From Dechloromonas denitrificans (GTDB taxonomy: Bacteria; Pseudomonadota; Gammaproteobacteria; Burkholderiales; Rhodocyclaceae), in contig NZ_CP075187.1 of NCBI RefSeq assembly GCF_020510665.1, forward strand, positions 2,797,001 through 2,861,000: DNA of 64,000 bases. The letters run 5' to 3'. This document shows positions 62,878 to 64,000 of this stretch, piece by piece; within the stretch, counting starts at the first letter, position 1; the number at the start of each line of letters is the position of its first letter. The notes under the pieces were generated by a model. The model made no database searches. It was given only the letters and a program-made list of their open reading frames with translations, and was not told the origin of the DNA. Both the position numbers and the translations under genes were made by a program.

Positions 62878-63801
62878 TTACCACTTGATGTTCTTGCGCA
62901 TCTTGTAGCGCAGGTAGATCGCCACGGCATTCATCGACAGCACCATGGCCATCAGCACGAAACCGGCAGCAGCGGCGTTCACTTCGAAGGCCGGATCGGG
63001 GCGCGAGGTCCAGTTGAAGATCTGGATCGGCATCACCGTGAAAGGCGCCAACACCCAATCGAACAGACCGGCAGCCGGTTCGCCCATGAACGGCGCAGGC
63101 GGCAGGAAGGCGATGAAGGTCAGCGCACCGATCGTGATAATTGGTGCCGTTTCGCCGATGGCACGAGCCAAGCCGATGATCACACCAGTCAGGATGCCGG
63201 GCATGGCATACGGAATGATGTGGTAGCGGCAGGTCTGCCAGCGCGTCGCGCCGACCGCCATCGAGCCTTCGCGGATCATCGCCGGAATGGCGCGGATCGC
63301 TTCGCGGGTCGAGACGATGATGATCGGCAGGATGAGTAGCGCCAGCGTCAGACCGGCCGACAGAATGCTCTGGCCGAAACCGAACTGGTACACAAAGATG
63401 CCAAGGGCGAGCAGGCCATAGACAATCGACGGCACGGCGGCCAGATTGCTGATGTTGATCTCGATGACATTGGTGATCCAGTTACGCTTGGCGTATTCCT
63501 CCAGGTACAGGCCGGCAGCAACACCGAGCGGCACAGCGGCGAGCGCAGTGACCAGCATGACCAGCAGCGAACCAACCCAGGCCGAGAGAATGCCGGCCTG
63601 CGTCGCACGCCGTGAGGCGAAGTTAAGGAAGAAGTCGAGCGTGAACCGATCGGCCCCCTTGATCACCATGTCGGCAATCAGCGCAACGATCACCAGCAAG
63701 GCCAGGGCCAGACAGAAAATACCGGTCGCCTTGAACAGGCTGTCACGGAACTTGCCGCGCGCAATGACGGCGCGAATTTCTTCAGTAGTCAGCGGTTTCA
63801 T
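62878..63801 (-). CDS. pstA: Phosphate ABC transporter permease PstA
   Basis: Membrane subunit of the high-affinity phosphate transporter. Start at 63801 gives 307 residues with six membrane spans and the permease loop '[21 protein letters not shown]' followed by '[15 protein letters not shown]', matching the EAA-type contact with PstB. The ATG overlaps the pstC stop by one base (TAATG). Confidence 0.95.
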   Translation of the reverse strand: MKPLTTEEIRAVIARGKFRDSLFKATGIFCLALALLVIVALIADMVIKGADRFTLDFFLNFASRRATQAGILSAWVGSLLVMLVTALAAVPLGVAAGLYLEEYAKRNWITNVIEINISNLAAVPSIVYGLLALGIFVYQFGFGQSILSAGLTLALLILPIIIVSTREAIRAIPAMIREGSMAVGATRWQTCRYHIIPYAMPGILTGVIIGLARAIGETAPIITIGALTFIAFLPPAPFMGEPAAGLFDWVLAPFTVMPIQIFNWTSRPDPAFEVNAAAAGFVLMAMVLSMNAVAIYLRYKMRKNIKW

Positions 63802-64000
63802 TAGTAGCTCTCCCGGAATTTGGCACGCAGCCACTGGCCAAGGATGTTGAAGACCAGCGTGATCAGCAGCAGCGTCAGGCCGGCGGCAAAGATGGTCTGG
63901 TAACCGATCGAGCCATGCGGCAGATCGCCCAGCGCCACTTGCACGATGTACGAAGTGATGGTCGCGGCCGGCTCCATCGGATTCCAGGTCAGGTTCGGCT
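63801..64000 (-). CDS. pstC: Phosphate ABC transporter permease PstC (C-terminal part)
   Basis: Partial gene running off the right edge. The visible residues include 'EPAATITSYIVQVALGDLPH', 'GSIGYQTIFAAGLTLLLITL' and the end 'NILGQWLRAKFRESY', a typical PstC C-terminus with its last membrane span. Position before pstA confirms it. Confidence 0.93.
   Translation of the reverse strand, partial: PNLTWNPMEPAATITSYIVQVALGDLPHGSIGYQTIFAAGLTLLLITLVFNILGQWLRAKFRESY

Noticed and set aside
62016..62930. Longer start for pstB
   Set aside because: The extra 37 residues cross the hairpin and part of pstA and do not look like PstB.
1..64000. CRISPR arrays, rRNA genes, insertion sequences, prophage
   Set aside because: No regularly spaced repeats, rRNA sequence or transposase was found; the only mobile-element traces are at 30.2-32.5 kb.

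Overview
The window is a gene-dense, GC-rich stretch of chromosome from a betaproteobacterium. The gene content (complete dcw cluster, periplasmic nitrate reductase, pst-phoU-phoB-phoR order, HU with a Lys/Ala tail, many PAS-type sensors) and protein sequences point to the Rhodocyclales, most likely Dechloromonas/Azonexus. That placement is inferred from family resemblance, not from a search. Nearly all of the window is core chromosome. The only clearly accessory segment is a short, more AT-rich islet at about 30.2-32.5 kb beside a tRNA-Met gene.

Layout. (1) 0-18.4 kb: the start of a putative M23 peptidase gene and a DciA-like gene, then the full division and cell-wall cluster on the minus strand, transcribed mraZ-rsmH-ftsL-ftsI-murE-murF-mraY-murD-ftsW-murG-murC-ddlB-ftsQ-ftsA-ftsZ-lpxC. 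Most junctions overlap by 1 or 4 bases. The exception is ftsW/murG, where about 104 bp flanked by a 21-bp direct repeat separates the genes. A sigma70 promoter and MraZ-type boxes precede mraZ. (2) 18.6-23.3 kb: a membrane diguanylate cyclase, dsbC, a UbiH-family monooxygenase, a low-complexity protein and HU. (3) 23.4-29.9 kb: napDABC with an FNR-like box, divergent from ahpC-ahpF with an OxyR-like site. (4) 30.2-32.5 kb: an XRE-type regulator, an integrase remnant, a parDE-type toxin-antitoxin pair and a duplicated 3' end of tRNA-Met. (5) 32.6-44.9 kb: miaB-phoH-ybeY-corC-lnt, a lytic transglycosylase, then glyQ-glyS-gmhB-plsC-type-ygjP-type-gloA and an FmdE-like gene. (6) 44.9-49.4 kb: a candidate phosphate-starvation lipid-remodelling block: a GT4 glycosyltransferase with dgkA, a secreted protein of unknown function behind a Pho box, and a PlcP-like metallophosphoesterase plus GT4 pair behind a second Pho box. 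(7) 49.4-57.9 kb: purT, then a tight five-gene signalling operon (histidine-less kinase, response regulator, type I periplasmic binding protein, LOV/PAS hybrid-input histidine kinase, degenerate HD-GYP protein). (8) 57.9-64 kb: trmA, initiator tRNA, and the phosphate operon pstC-pstA-pstB-phoU-phoB-phoR.

The parts connect. PhoB/PhoR at the right end is the obvious controller of the two Pho boxes at 46.6 and 49.4 kb, which suggests that this organism swaps phospholipid for glycolipid when phosphate is scarce. The nap and ahp systems fit a facultative denitrifying lifestyle at oxic-anoxic boundaries. The most novel-looking items are the Pho-linked lipid block, the five-gene sensory operon with a LOV-like domain and two degenerate enzymes, the tRNA-Met integration scar, and a family of small hairpins with a GTCGACCGC core placed between genes.
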